Positions 50,601 through 60,839 of a DNA stretch of 64,000 nucleotides are shown here, in pieces. The DNA is taken from positions 4,156,501-4,220,500 of the forward strand of contig CM034135.1 of NCBI GenBank assembly GCA_019914995.1. The letters run 5' to 3'. The translations under genes were made by a program, and so were the position numbers. Every line of letters begins with the position of its first letter. Position 1 is the first letter of the stretch. The notes below the pieces were generated by a model. The model saw only the letters and a program-made list of their open reading frames with translations, had not been told where the DNA came from and made no database searches. The DNA comes from Acanthochlamys bracteata (taxonomy: Eukaryota; Streptophyta; Magnoliopsida; Pandanales; Velloziaceae).

Positions 50601-51939
50601 GGCGAACTTAATAGCTAAAGGATTCACTCAAACATTTGGAGTTGACTATCATGAAACTTTTGTACAAGTGGCTAAAATGAATATTGTTAAAATCTTATTA
50701 TCTTTAGCAGTAAATTTGGATTGAACCCCAAATTAGTTTGATATAAAAAATGCTTTCTTACAAGATGATTTAGAAGAAGTCTATATAACATTTCTTTCTG
50801 GATATTGTGCCACAGGAAGTAAACGTAATGTTTGTCGTTTGAAGAAATCATTGTGTAGCTTAAATAATCTTCTTATGCATGGTTTGGAAGATTTACTGTG
50901 GCTATAAAAAAGTTTGAATATAAACAGGATACTACTGATCATACTTTATTTATTAAATATAGATCTAATAAAGTGACTATATTAGTTGATGATATGATTG
51001 TAAATGGTAGTGATACAAAAGAGATTGAAGTATTACAAGGTTGTTTGAACTCAGAGTTTGAGATGAAAGATTTGGCAAGTTTGAATTATTTTTTGGGAGT
51101 TGAAGTTACTCCTTCCAAATATGATTTATTTATTTAATAAAAAAAATATATGATGGATCTACTGACAGATACTGGTATGCTTGATTATAAACTAGCAAAG
51201 GTACTTATTGTTCAGAATCATAATCTTCCAGTCTATCCAGATCAAGTTTCAACTACAATGAGAAATATCAGAGGTTAGTTAGAAGATTGATTTATTTGTC
51301 ACTTATACACCATCATATTACTTATGCAGTAAATATAGTTAGCGAATTTATGCACTCACATAGTGAAGATCATATGAAGGCTGTGGTTTAAATTCTTTAC
51401 TATCTAAAATCTGCTCCAGAAAAAGAATTTATGTTCTCTAAATATAATCATTTTGAAATTGAAGATTATATAGATACTGATTGGATAGAAAGTATCACAG
51501 ATAGAAAATTTACATCAGATTATTTTACTTCGAGAGAGACAACCTGGTAATTTGGAGAAAAACAAAAAATGAATTGTATTATCTAGTGCAGAAGCCGAGT
51601 TCAAAGGAAATACAAAAAGATTACGTGAACTCTTTTGGTTAAAGATGTTACTTTAAAAAATTAGTCATTCACCAGCTTCCACAATAGAATTATTTTGTGA
51701 CATTAATATAGCAATTGCTATTGCTTATAATCTGATACAACATGACCCAACAAAATATGTGGAGGTGGGTCGTTATTTTTATCAAACAGAAGTTTGAAGT
51801 CCAGATTATTCAATTGCTATTGTAAAATCTGAAAAATAACTAGCGGATATACTTACAAAAATTATTTCTAATAAAATATTTCATAACTCACTTAACAAAT
51901 TGAACATGAGAGAAATTTATGTACTAATTTGAAGGAAAG

Positions 51940-52052
51940 TATTTGCGTGAGTAAATATCAAACATACTCTTATAGCATCCAAATATAAATATATATATAT
52001 ACATATATAATTTAGTTATTAGAAGGGAATAAAAATATTGCTATAGTTATTG
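51940..52052 (+). repeat. 3' LTR of the Copia relic
   Basis: Follows the purine tract and matches the left LTR with several substitutions and small indels, which indicates an old insertion. GCTAG follows directly. Confidence 0.75.
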
Positions 52053-52057
52053 GCTAG

Positions 52058-54636
52058 AGCTTTACATAAATTTGGACTGTTTTATATCTTACTTGAAATT
52101 TGAATTGTCCTAACTAATTTATAAAATGAAAAGAATATAAACTTTATAATCCATCCAACACATATAGAGAGAGAGAGTTTGATTACATATCACTTAGGTA
52201 AACTAAAAATTTCATTACTCAATTTAAATATTATTGTAATTACTTAAACATAAACTTTAATTAAATTCTATCTTGTTTTGATCGTTCATCAAAAGACTAG
52301 ATAGAATGATCGGGTAAAGACAAATCATTTCAAGAAGTATACCGAATTAAAAAGTTAAAGACAAAACTTAATCTATATAATTAAAATAATATTTAAATTA
52401 AGATGCATATAGTTGATTCCCTAAAAAATAATTTTGACATACATTTTTTAAACTTTCGTCGCTCTTTCCATCTTTATTGGTTTTTAAAGTGCATAACCAA
52501 AACAATTATACACTTCTAGAAAATATACTCCAATTAAGTGATTCTTATCATATCCAGTTTGGATTTCTAAAACAATGCCTATATATATCTCGTTGATGCA
52601 CGATTTTAAAATGTTAATAAATATTAGCTACAGGTTAATTTAGATAACATCTACATTCCATTCCAGCTGTCTTTCCATTAATTAATTATTTTTGTTGTTT
52701 GATTAATAATTAAAGATCCAAATATTAGAACAGGATTTTGCGACGAATTTATTTAACATATCAAACAAACATTGATCTTCTCTAAATATATTTTATAACG
52801 CTGCACGGTTCGAAAAGCAACTTGAAAAAGAAAAAGTTTGGTATAATTTACAGATCGAATTAGAAACAATCAAACAACGTTTTCGTTTTTGGGTTTCCTT
52901 AACTTTCTAAGACCAATCATAATAATTCATTCACACAAGTTCTATACATATGTAGCTTTCACAAAGAAAGTAAAAAAAGAGTACGCCAGTCAAAACTCAA
53001 AAAGCTAAAACTTCTAGTGGATTTTAATTGTTAGAAAGAACATGAAAACAAACCTCAGAAAAAATTAGAGAATGAGAAGTGGCAATCCTTTAAATCCTTT
53101 TCAATCTATGATTGATTCATTTGATTTTTTTCTTCTTTAAGTAGATGGTTAGATTAGATTAGATAGATTAGATCATTAGATTAGATTAGGTAGGTAGGAA
53201 CGGGAAGCACTCAAAATTCTTGTACGTATTGTATTTTTCTTTTTCTTCTACTAAAATGTCACGTTCAAAGAAGTACCAACTTGTGGGACTCAAAAAAGTG
53301 TTTTTGTCAACGCGCTATTAATTAACAAGAGGTTAATTTAATTTTGTTAACACAATTTCTATGGAAAACAGAAAGAAAGAAAACGGGATAAAAAACCAAA
53401 AATGTTAATGACCTATTTAAATTAGGTGTGGTCTCATACTCTTTCTGTTAATTTGTAAAAATATTTTATGCATACGTAAAGTGTTTAACACGTGCCTTAA
53501 TTTTGGAGGTCCTTTAGCAATTAATGTGGTAGTACGCTTGTACGCAATGCTTCCTGCTGAGTCCACACTAATCAAATGCTCATACATCACACCATCGAAC
53601 AATTCTATTTTTTCTTGAAAAAAAAATTGTAGCATGACCTTATTGAATTATGTAAGCTTTGTGTTCTTTGTAGTTTAGATAACTCTGCTTACTCTCAATT
53701 TAATCCCCACGAAGAGCAAGTATTTAGCTACTTTTACTACTATTTTCCTTCCTATTGTGTTAAATGTAATAAGAGTACACACTACTATAGATTGCTAGGA
53801 TCAATTTTAGAGTGCTTATAATAATTATTTTTTTATAATATAAAATATTTTTTATTTAATTTTAAAAAATAAATTATATTTTTATTTAAAAATAAAAATA
53901 AATAATAATAAAATTTTACGACGTAGAATTTTTTTATATATTTTAAAATAAATCCTATAAAATTTTATAAAAAGTTTATTAAAAAATATGAAATTAAAAA
54001 ATTAAAAGTGATTTTTTGAGAAGCAATGTCAAACCCATCCGTAATCAATCACTTGTTAATATCATAGTTTTACATATTTCCATTTAGTGGTGTAAACAGG
54101 TAGGATTTCCATCGAATTTGCATAAGATCCAAAATTGAATCCAATAAAAATAGAAATATCTGAATTGGAAATTAAATCCTATAAAGAACTAGATTCATAC
54201 TCGAACTTAAAAGATATTTTATATATAAATTTGAATCTGATTGAAATTATAATTGTGTTCGGAAGAATCATAATTTTATAAACTAATAATAAAATAGTTA
54301 AATTAAATTAGACTTGAATTACTATGAATATTTATGAATCCGGATACCATTTGATTGTCCATCGGTTTAATTTTTATTAAAATTTGAATCTTTAAAATAA
54401 TTATTGATCATATCAAATTTTATAAATATAAATTTCATTTTTAGTGTGTATAGTGATAGTCGCAAAAAAAAAATATTTTGCGATCTTTAGCATTACGAAG
54501 TGGAACTTATACTTGAAAATGACAAAACAATTTTGGAAATTCATCTCCAAAATATTTTGTACAGAATTAGCCAAATTTGACTTCACACGTCATCAGGAGT
54601 GTTAGGGAGTACTTTTCTATAACGGAGAATATTTTT
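52058..54636. other. Intergenic with an AT-rich repeat next to the RIO2-derived array
   Basis: No gene was recognised. A short TAGATTAGATTAG-type run is at 53148-53188. An AT-rich repeat copy lies at 53806-54040 (GAGTGCTTATAATAA, CGACGTAGAATTTTT, TTTTTTGAGAAGC). The first 35 bases of another copy at about 54600-54636 (AGGGAGTACTTTTCTATAAC) are cut off exactly where the array begins. Confidence 0.45.
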
Positions 54637-54640
54637 GTCG

Positions 54641-54796
54641 TTAAGATGGGCATCTACAACGTGAGCAAAACAAATCCAAACTTTCAATTTCTTTTAAAGA
54701 TTTAATTTATTGCTTTTTTTGGGATATTATTTGGTGGTAATTGGTGGTGTGTGTAAGAAAGGTGTGATCTTTGTTGATTTTGTATTTATTTTTCAG
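54641..54796 (+). pseudogene. RIO2 exon-1 unit 1 (3' end of exon and intron only)
   Basis: Only the last codons of the exon remain (AAGATGGGCATCTACAAC, ending 54660). They are followed by the GTGAGC donor at 54661 and the acceptor-like CAG ending at 54796. The next bases, CTCTATGGAATTAAGCAAGT, run into TAA. Confidence 0.7.
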
Positions 54797-55187
54797 CTCT
54801 ATGGAATTAAGCAAGTTTAAAGTCAAGTTATATTTTAAATTTTAACTAGCTGGCCTATTATATGATTTATGACGAAATAAAGTTATAAAAAAGTATATAT
54901 TATTGAAAAAAACTCGCTTGAAATAATTAAGCGATAATCGCTAAGAAATCAGTTAACTATTCTTTTTAAGTCTGTAACTTAAAAATATATGGACAAGGCT
55001 AGAAAATTTGAAAAAGGAAAAGTATTAAAGGGTTGGATTTTCTAAATTTGCAAACCCGTTTAGCAAAACATCAAAAATATATCACAAGGAAATTCAGCTG
55101 TTCGACCACCGCCTCTGCCTCTCGTCGATTCTCACCCGCCGTCGAGCAGCCGCCATTGAAGAGAAAATCTATAGTTAAGGAGTAGCC

Positions 55188-55270
55188 AGGATACTCGACG
55201 TCGATATTCTACGTTACCTTTCGAAGGACGACTACAGAGTTCTTACCGCCGTTGAGATTACATGTGCAAC
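55188..55270 (+). pseudogene. RIO2 exon-1 unit 2 (start codon lost)
   Basis: The start is AGG instead of ATG. The frame otherwise reads LRYLSKDDYRVLTAVEI, then shifts through a one-base loss near the end (ATTACATGTGCAAC). The donor is GCGAGC. Confidence 0.8.
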
Positions 55271-55758
55271 GCGAGCAAAACAAATCCAAGCTTTCATTTT
55301 CTTTTAAAGATTTAACTTTTTGCTTTTTTTACGTATTATTTGGTGGTAATGTGGTGTGTGGAGAAAGGTGTAATGTTTATTGATTTTGTGTTTGTTTTCC
55401 AGCTCTACGGATTTAAGTAAGCCTAAAGTCACTTTATATTTTATATTTTAAGTAGTTAGCAAATTATATGATTTATGGTGAAATAAAGTTTTAAAAAAGT
55501 ATATACTATTAAGATAAAAAATTTTCCTGCAATAATTAAGCGATAACTGCTGAGAAATCAGTTAACAATGCAAGAAAATTTGAAAAGAAAAGTATTAACG
55601 GGTCGACATTGCTAAATTTGCAAACCCGTTATGCAAAAACTTCGAAAATATATCATAAGGAAATCTAGCTGTTCAACCACCGTTTCTGCCTCTCATCGTT
55701 TCTCACTCACCGTCGAGCAGCAGCCATTGAAGGGTAAATTTGTAGTTAAGGTGTAGCC

Positions 55759-55842
55759 ATGAAATTCGACGTCAATATTTTGCGTTATTTCTTGAAGGAC
55801 GACTACAAAGTTCTCACCGTCATTGAGATGGGCATGCGCAAT
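55759..55842 (+). pseudogene. RIO2 exon-1 unit 3 (complete 28-codon exon)
   Basis: An intact ATG and open frame across all 28 codons (MKFDVNILRYFLKDDYKVLT, then VIEMGMRN), a good GTGAGT donor at 55843 and an acceptor-like TTTTTCAG ending at 55977. Spliced, it would add LYEVKQV and stop. Confidence 0.85.
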
Positions 55843-56347
55843 GTGAGTAAACAAATCCAAGCTTTCAACTTCTTTTAAAGATTTAATTTTTTGCTTTTTT
55901 TTTGAGTATTATTTGGTGGTAATTGGTGGTGTGTGGAGAAAGGTGTGATCTTTGTTGATTTTGTGGTTATTTTTCAGCTCTACGAAGTTAAGCAAGTCTA
56001 AAGTCACGATATATTTTATATTTTAACTAGTTGGCCTATTATATGATTTATGATGGAATAAAGTTATAAAAAATCGAATATTATTAAAAAAAACTCGCTT
56101 GAGATGACTAAGTGATAACCGCTGAGAAATTAGTTAAATCTTTTTTGTAAGTTTATAATTCTTAAAAGAATATAGACTAGGCTAGAAAATTAACGGGTCG
56201 GTTTTGCTAAATTTGCAAACCCGCTTAGCAAAACTTCAAAAATATATAATAAGGAAGTCTAGCTGTTTCACCGCTGCCTCTCATCGTTTCTCAGCCTCCG
56301 TCGAGAAGCTGGCATTTAAGGATAAATCTATAGTTACTAAATCTATA

Positions 56348-56406
56348 GTTATCTCTCGAAGGACAAGTTTAGAGTTTTCAAGGCCGTTGAGATAGGCATG
56401 CGCAGC
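56348..56406 (+). pseudogene. RIO2 exon-1 unit 4 (5' part missing)
   Basis: Reads LSKDKFRVFKAVEIGMRS. The start codon and first codons are replaced by a short duplication of AATCTATAGTTA from the leader. The exon is followed at once by an unrelated inserted repeat. Confidence 0.75.
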
Positions 56407-56410
56407 GTGA

Positions 56411-57170
56411 ACAATTTAGGATTGGATCCCTATGATAAAAAAATTAGGCAATCTTTAAAGGGTTAATGTTCCCTACTTATAAACATATACTCATTCCAGC
56501 ATTAATCCACTATGGAACTATTAAATAGCGTGGGTTGTTAAGCCCACCAACTTATGATCTATTGGTCCAATCTAGTGCAAGTTGTTGGCCCATCCCCAAG
56601 TTAGTTGGCACTATTTTGACTTGAGCAACATCCCAAATCCCTACGCTACTAATTCAGTTTTAACCTAGCAAGCTTATTCGTCATTTACTCAAGCCCACCA
56701 AACCCGACACGCTACTAATTCAGGCCTAACCGAACTTGGATATCCAATAATCTCCACCCCATTTATAAACATATACCCAATTCAGCACCTAATCAATGTG
56801 GAACTATTAAGGGTCGTGAGTTGTTAAGCCCACCAAGCCAGCGTGCACTTGGTCAAACCCAATGCGAGTTGCTAACCCACCCTCAACTTATCTAGCCCAT
56901 TTTTCACTGGGGCACAATTTTAGACCCCTATGCTACTAACTGACCCTAATTCACCAAGCTAATCCGTCTTTCATTCGGACCCATAAAATCCTACACGTTA
57001 CTAATCCGAGGCTATCATAACTTTAAGGTTCAACAATCTCTCCCCTATAAACATGCCGGGTGGTTCCATATCACCGAACTCTAATACCAGTTGTAGGATC
57101 GGATTTGCATGCTAAAAACAGTTGGCCAATCTTTTTTATTGTGGAGATCTGATCCTACAGCCATGAAAAT
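56411..57170. repeat. Dispersed repeat R2 inserted in the RIO2-derived array
   Basis: Two related blocks of about 300 bp (each with AACTATTAA, GGGTTGTTAAGCCCACCAA-like sequence and GAGGCTA/CAGGCCTAA) match the order of the dimer at 12230-12790. The ends read TTAGGATTGGATC and GATCTGATCCTAC, a short inverted match. It separates the end of exon unit 4 from the ATG of unit 5, so the intron and spacer between them are gone. Confidence 0.65.
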
Positions 57171-57172
57171 CG

Positions 57173-57250
57173 ACGTCGATTTTCTACGTTATCTCTCAAA
57201 GGACGACTTCACCATCGTTGAGATGGGCACATGCACATGACTAAAACAAA
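57173..57250 (+). pseudogene. RIO2 exon-1 unit 5 (9-base deletion)
   Basis: ATG is present; the frame reads MKIDVDFLRYLSKDDF, then lacks three codons, then TIVEMG. The donor is mutated, and the frame hits TGA at about 57240. The downstream intron-like part and CAG at 57377 remain. Confidence 0.8.
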
Positions 57251-57779
57251 TCCAAGCTTTCAATTTCTTTTAAAGATTTAATTTTTGGATTTTTTTTTTT
57301 TTTGTATTATTTGGTGGTAATTTGTGGTGTGTGCGAGAAAGGTGTGATCTTTATTGAGTTTGTGTTTGTTCTTTCAGCTCAAGAGAATTAAGGAGGCCTA
57401 AAGTCACTTTATATTTTCTATTTTATATTTAACTATCTAGCTATTATATGATTTATGGCGAAATAAAGTTATAAAAAAGTATATATTATTAGAAAAAGAA
57501 CTTCGCCTGAGATAATTAAGCGATAACCACTAAAAAAATTAGTTAAAATATTCTCTTTAAGTTTATAATTCTTAAAATAATATAGACTACTGTACAAAAT
57601 TTGAAAAAAAAATACACTAACGGGTCAGTTTTCTTAAATTTGCATACCCGTTTAGCAAAACTTCGAAAGTATATGACAAGAAAGTCAAATTGTTTCATGG
57701 TTGTCTTTGTCTCTCATTGTTTCTCAGCAGCCGTCGAGCAGCTGCCATTGAATGGAAAATATGTAATTAAGGTGTAGCC

Positions 57780-57863
57780 ATGAAATTTGGCGTCAATGTT
57801 CTTCGTTATATCTCGAAGGACGACTACATAGTACTCACCGCCGTTGCGATGGGCATGCGCAAC
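57780..57863 (+). pseudogene. RIO2 exon-1 unit 6 (complete 28-codon exon)
   Basis: Intact ATG and frame (MKFGVNVLRYISKDDYIVLT, then AVAMGMRN) with a GTGAGC donor. The intron-like part is cut short near 57975 and runs straight into the next leader, so no acceptor follows. Confidence 0.82.
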
Positions 57864-58121
57864 GTGAGCAAAACAAATATAAGCTTTGAATTTCTTTTAA
57901 AGATATTATTTTTTACTATTTTTTGTATTATTTGGTGGTAATTGGTGGTGTGTATAGAAGGTGCGATCTTTGTTGCTAAATTTGCAAATCCGTTTAGAAG
58001 AACTTCGAAAATATATTACCAGGAAGTCAAGTTGTTCTACCACGATTGCTTGCTCTCGTCGTTTCTCACCCGCAGTCGAGCAGCCGCCATTGAATGGTAA
58101 ATCTGTAATTAAGGAGTAGCT

Positions 58122-58205
58122 ATGAAACTCGACGTCGATGTACTTAGTTACCTCTCGAAGGACGACTTCAGAGTTGTCACCGACGTTGAGATGGGCTTGC
58201 GCAAC
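58122..58205 (+). pseudogene. RIO2 exon-1 unit 7 (complete 28-codon exon, donor mutated)
   Basis: Intact frame (MKLDVDVLSYLSKDDFRVVT, then DVEMGLRN), closest of all to the RIO2 consensus at its start. The donor is ATGAGC instead of GTGAGC. An acceptor-like CAG ends at 58349. Confidence 0.82.
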
Positions 58206-58742
58206 ATGAGCGGAACGAACCCAAGCTTTCAATTTTTGTTTTAAAGATTTAATTTTTTGCTTCTATTTTTTGTTATTATTTGGTGGTAATTTGTGGTGTG
58301 TGTGTGTGAGAAAGGTGTGATTTTTATTGATTTTGTGTTTGTTTTTCAGCTCAACCAAATTAAGCAAGCCTAAAGTCACTTTATATTTTATATTTTAACT
58401 AGCTGACCTATTATATGATTTATGGTGAAACAAAGTTATAAAAATTTATATATTATTTATAAAAAAACCTCCCGTTAGATAATTAAGCGATAACTTCTGA
58501 GAAGCTAGTTAAATATTCTTTTTAAGTTTATAATATTTTTAAAGAATATGGATTAGACTAGAAATTGAAAAGAAAAGTATTATCGTGTCAGTCTTGCAAA
58601 ATTTGCAAACACGTTTAGCAAAACTTAGAAAATATATTACAAAGAAGTCCAGTTGTTCCACCACCGCCACTACCTCTCGTCATTTCTCACTCGTCTTCGA
58701 GCAGCCGCTATTGACGGTTAAATCTGTAGTTAAGGTGTAGCA

Positions 58743-58820
58743 ATGAAATTTGATGTCAATGTTATGCGTTACCTCTTGAAGGACGACTTCAGAGTTCTCA
58801 CCGCCGTTGAGATTAATCAG
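58743..58820 (+). pseudogene. RIO2 exon-1 unit 8 (3' end altered)
   Basis: ATG and MKFDVNVMRYLLKDDFRVLT are intact; then AVEI is followed by NQS where GMRN and the donor should be. The acceptor-like site is CGG rather than CAG. A ninth leader (about 59200-59295) follows and breaks off before any exon. Confidence 0.8.
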
Positions 58821-59299
58821 AGCAAAATAAATCCAAGCTTTCAATTTCTTTCAAAGATTTAACTTTTTGCGCTTTTTTTTTTAATATATATTATTTGGTG
58901 GTAATTGGTTGTGTGTGCGATAAAGGTGTGATCTTTGTTGATTTTGTGTTTATTTTTCGGCTCAAGAGAATTAAGCAAGCCTAAAGTCACTTTAAATTTT
59001 ATATTTGAACTAGGTGGTCTATTTTATGATTTATAGCGAAATAAAGTTATAAGATAGTATATATTATTAAAAAAAAACCTCGCATGAGATAATTAAGCGA
59101 TTACCGTTAAGAAACTAGTTAAATATTCTTTTTAAATTTATAATTCTTAAAAGAATATGAATTAGGCTAGAAAATTTGAAAAGAAAAGTATCAACGATCA
59201 GTTTTACTAAATTTATGCAAACACGTTTAGCAAAATTTGAAAATATATCACAAGGAAGTCCAGCTGTTCCACCACCGCCGCTACCTCTCGTTGTTTCTC

Positions 59300-60400
59300 A
59301 CCCCCCTATCAAGAGAAAACATAAACATCAAGCTATAGCAAAATTGTTTTTAAATTAATAAACATCAATAAACATAAACATTATAAATTAATAATAATGG
59401 AATAGTGTTCTAAATTTTTATTAATTATACTAATATTTTGTTTTAAATAATAGATCATGGCCAGGAGAACATACCGGAAGAAGAAAAGAGAAAGGACCCA
59501 GCATTAGGGAGGCAAATCGCGGCGGAGGGAGAAGGAATCACGGCGAAAGGAGAGCGATAGCGAGCAAGTGCAAGGAGAGAAATGAGAGAAATAAGCGAAC
59601 CGACAAGTTGGTGCAGGTGGTAGGAAGTATATCAACCTCCGTAATTTTGTACACTAATGACAATCAAATATGTCATTTTCATTGCCCTGCTTTAAAGTGA
59701 AAGCACCAATTTGAAGCTTTTCGTTTTTCAACTATTCAACGCCGCTTTTGACGGATTAAAGCAGACATATCCAAACGCCTGCTTCACTGTTCCACCACCG
59801 TCACTGTTCGATAAAAACACAGTCAAACAGTGGTTAATCATATACTACGAGTGTTGAGTTTGGACTTCGTTTATCGTCTTTGTGTAATAAATGTGTCCTT
59901 GTATGCTTTAGAGTTGCACTAGTGACTTGGATCAAGTAGTGTGGCTTAGACTTAACTGGTGGATTTGGGTAATTGTGTGGACATTAGATGAGAGTTACCG
60001 TGTCTTTATTCTTTTAGCTATACACATTAGATTTTTGGCACGGTTAATATTTGTTTTGAAATTCTGACATACTTAGTCATCTTCTTTGCAAACGGTGATT
60101 GATCTTTCACGCTGCATGTTGCTTGTACGATGCATGCTTATGTTACATCATGATCAAGATTATTTAGCATGCTAGTATTAATGAATATAGGTGGCATGGT
60201 TATAACATATACTTGGCATACATATTACTATTTGCATTTCAATTTGATGATAATAACATTAAAGAAATATGCATAACATATTCATTATATGGGAAGCCTA
60301 TTTTATTGCATCTATTTATTAAGGACTGGATTAATATGGAACGATCCAAAACCTGACAAGTAGTGCCCTAATCTATTAATATTATGGATACTTGCATTAG
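59300..60400. other. Spacer with a GA-rich block
   Basis: 59460-59630 is strongly purine-rich on the plus strand. On the minus strand it is a CT-rich leader-like stretch ending at a donor-like CCGGTATGTT. No frame of interest is attached on either strand; it may be the leader of a decayed gene or transposon. Confidence 0.3.
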
Positions 60401-60409
60401 ATATTAATA

Positions 60410-60835
60410 CCGGTATCTCTCTGGGCATATTGGGTACGAAGAGATGCTGATTGATATCGGTGAACCTCGTGGCATATTGGATACGAGAGATGCTGATAAA
60501 TCCGGTGAATCTCAGGACATATCGAGCACCGAAATATTCAGATCGCTAGTGGGTCCTAAAATATACTGGGCACCGAGTTAATATATATAGATTACTGGTG
60601 AGTCCCAGAACACACTAAGTGTCGAGCTATGATGGAATTGTTTACTGGTGGGTTCCATTACATATTAGGTACCGAGCTGAGATTTATGGATTGTTGGTGA
60701 GTCCTAAGACACATTGGGTGTCGAGCTATGATGGAATTATGTATTGGTTGGTCGCATTACATATTGGGCACCGAACTAAAATGGTATTGATTATCGGTGG
60801 ATCGTGGGACATTCTAGGTACCGAGCTTGCTTGTG
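60410..60835. repeat. ~50-bp tandem repeat array
   Basis: Successive units of about 50 bp read like TTACTGGTGAGTCCCAGAAC, then ACA(C/T)A(T/C)T(A/G)GGT, then ACCGAGCTATGATGG. At least five are clear between 60590 and 60835, and more diverged ones (GGCATATTGGGTACGAAGAG) occur from 60410. Such arrays are often found in LTRs of plant Ty3/Gypsy elements; no coding part of such an element is visible. Confidence 0.7.
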
Positions 60836-60839
60836 TTCT

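Larger units (their letters stand above)
47514..52052 (+). mobile_element. Degenerate Ty1/Copia retrotransposon with ~100-bp LTRs and target-site duplication
   Basis: The direct repeats at 47514-47614 and 51940-52052 share GTGAGTAAATAT, CTTATA(A/G)CATC and ATAAAAATATTGCT-like sequence. They are flanked by the 5-bp repeat GCTAG (47509-47513, 52053-52057). The primer site TTGGTATCAG starts at 47615, right after the left LTR. A purine tract GAAGGAAAG precedes the right LTR. Remnants run in Copia order: gag near 48170-48340 (KLQDRIMNERVYDFFTRLDE), protease near 48775-48910 (SWMIDFGVTDHI, with Phe where the catalytic DSG has Ser), integrase near 49595-49720 (LFWLDAVTYTVYSLNRLPSQ), reverse transcriptase near 50640-51120 (FDIKNAFLQDDLEEVYI, LVDDMIV, LNYFLGVEV) and RNase H to about 51860. 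Many stops and frameshifts make it non-autonomous. Confidence 0.85.
54637..59300 (+). repeat. Tandem array of RIO2 5'-end fragments (about eight degenerate units)
   Basis: Each full unit of about 0.57-0.62 kb has four parts in order: a leader (GCAAACCCGTTTAGCAAAAC, CCAGCTGTTCCACCACCGCC, CCGTCGAGCAGCCGCCATTG); a 28-codon exon matching the N-terminus of RIO2 kinase (ATG usually at AGCCATGAAA, reading LRYLSKDDFRVLTAVEMGMR); a GTGAGC donor and about 135 nt of intron-like sequence ending TTTTTCAG; and about 200 nt of A/T-rich spacer (AACTAGCTGGCCTATTATAT, AATTAAGCGATAACCGCTGA). No later RIO2 exon is present anywhere in the window. RIO2 is an atypical kinase/ATPase acting in late 40S ribosomal-subunit maturation. 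The array begins inside the end of an exon copy, ends inside a leader copy, and is interrupted at 56411-57170. Confidence 0.85.

Noticed and set aside
57906-58232. 108-codon minus-strand open frame in the RIO2-derived array
   Set aside because: Antisense of the leader and exon-1 repeat; the plus-strand reading explains the sequence.
59460-59640. Purine-rich block as a possible first exon starting MARRTYRKKKRERTQ
   Set aside because: The frame stops after 15 codons and no splice-compatible continuation was found.
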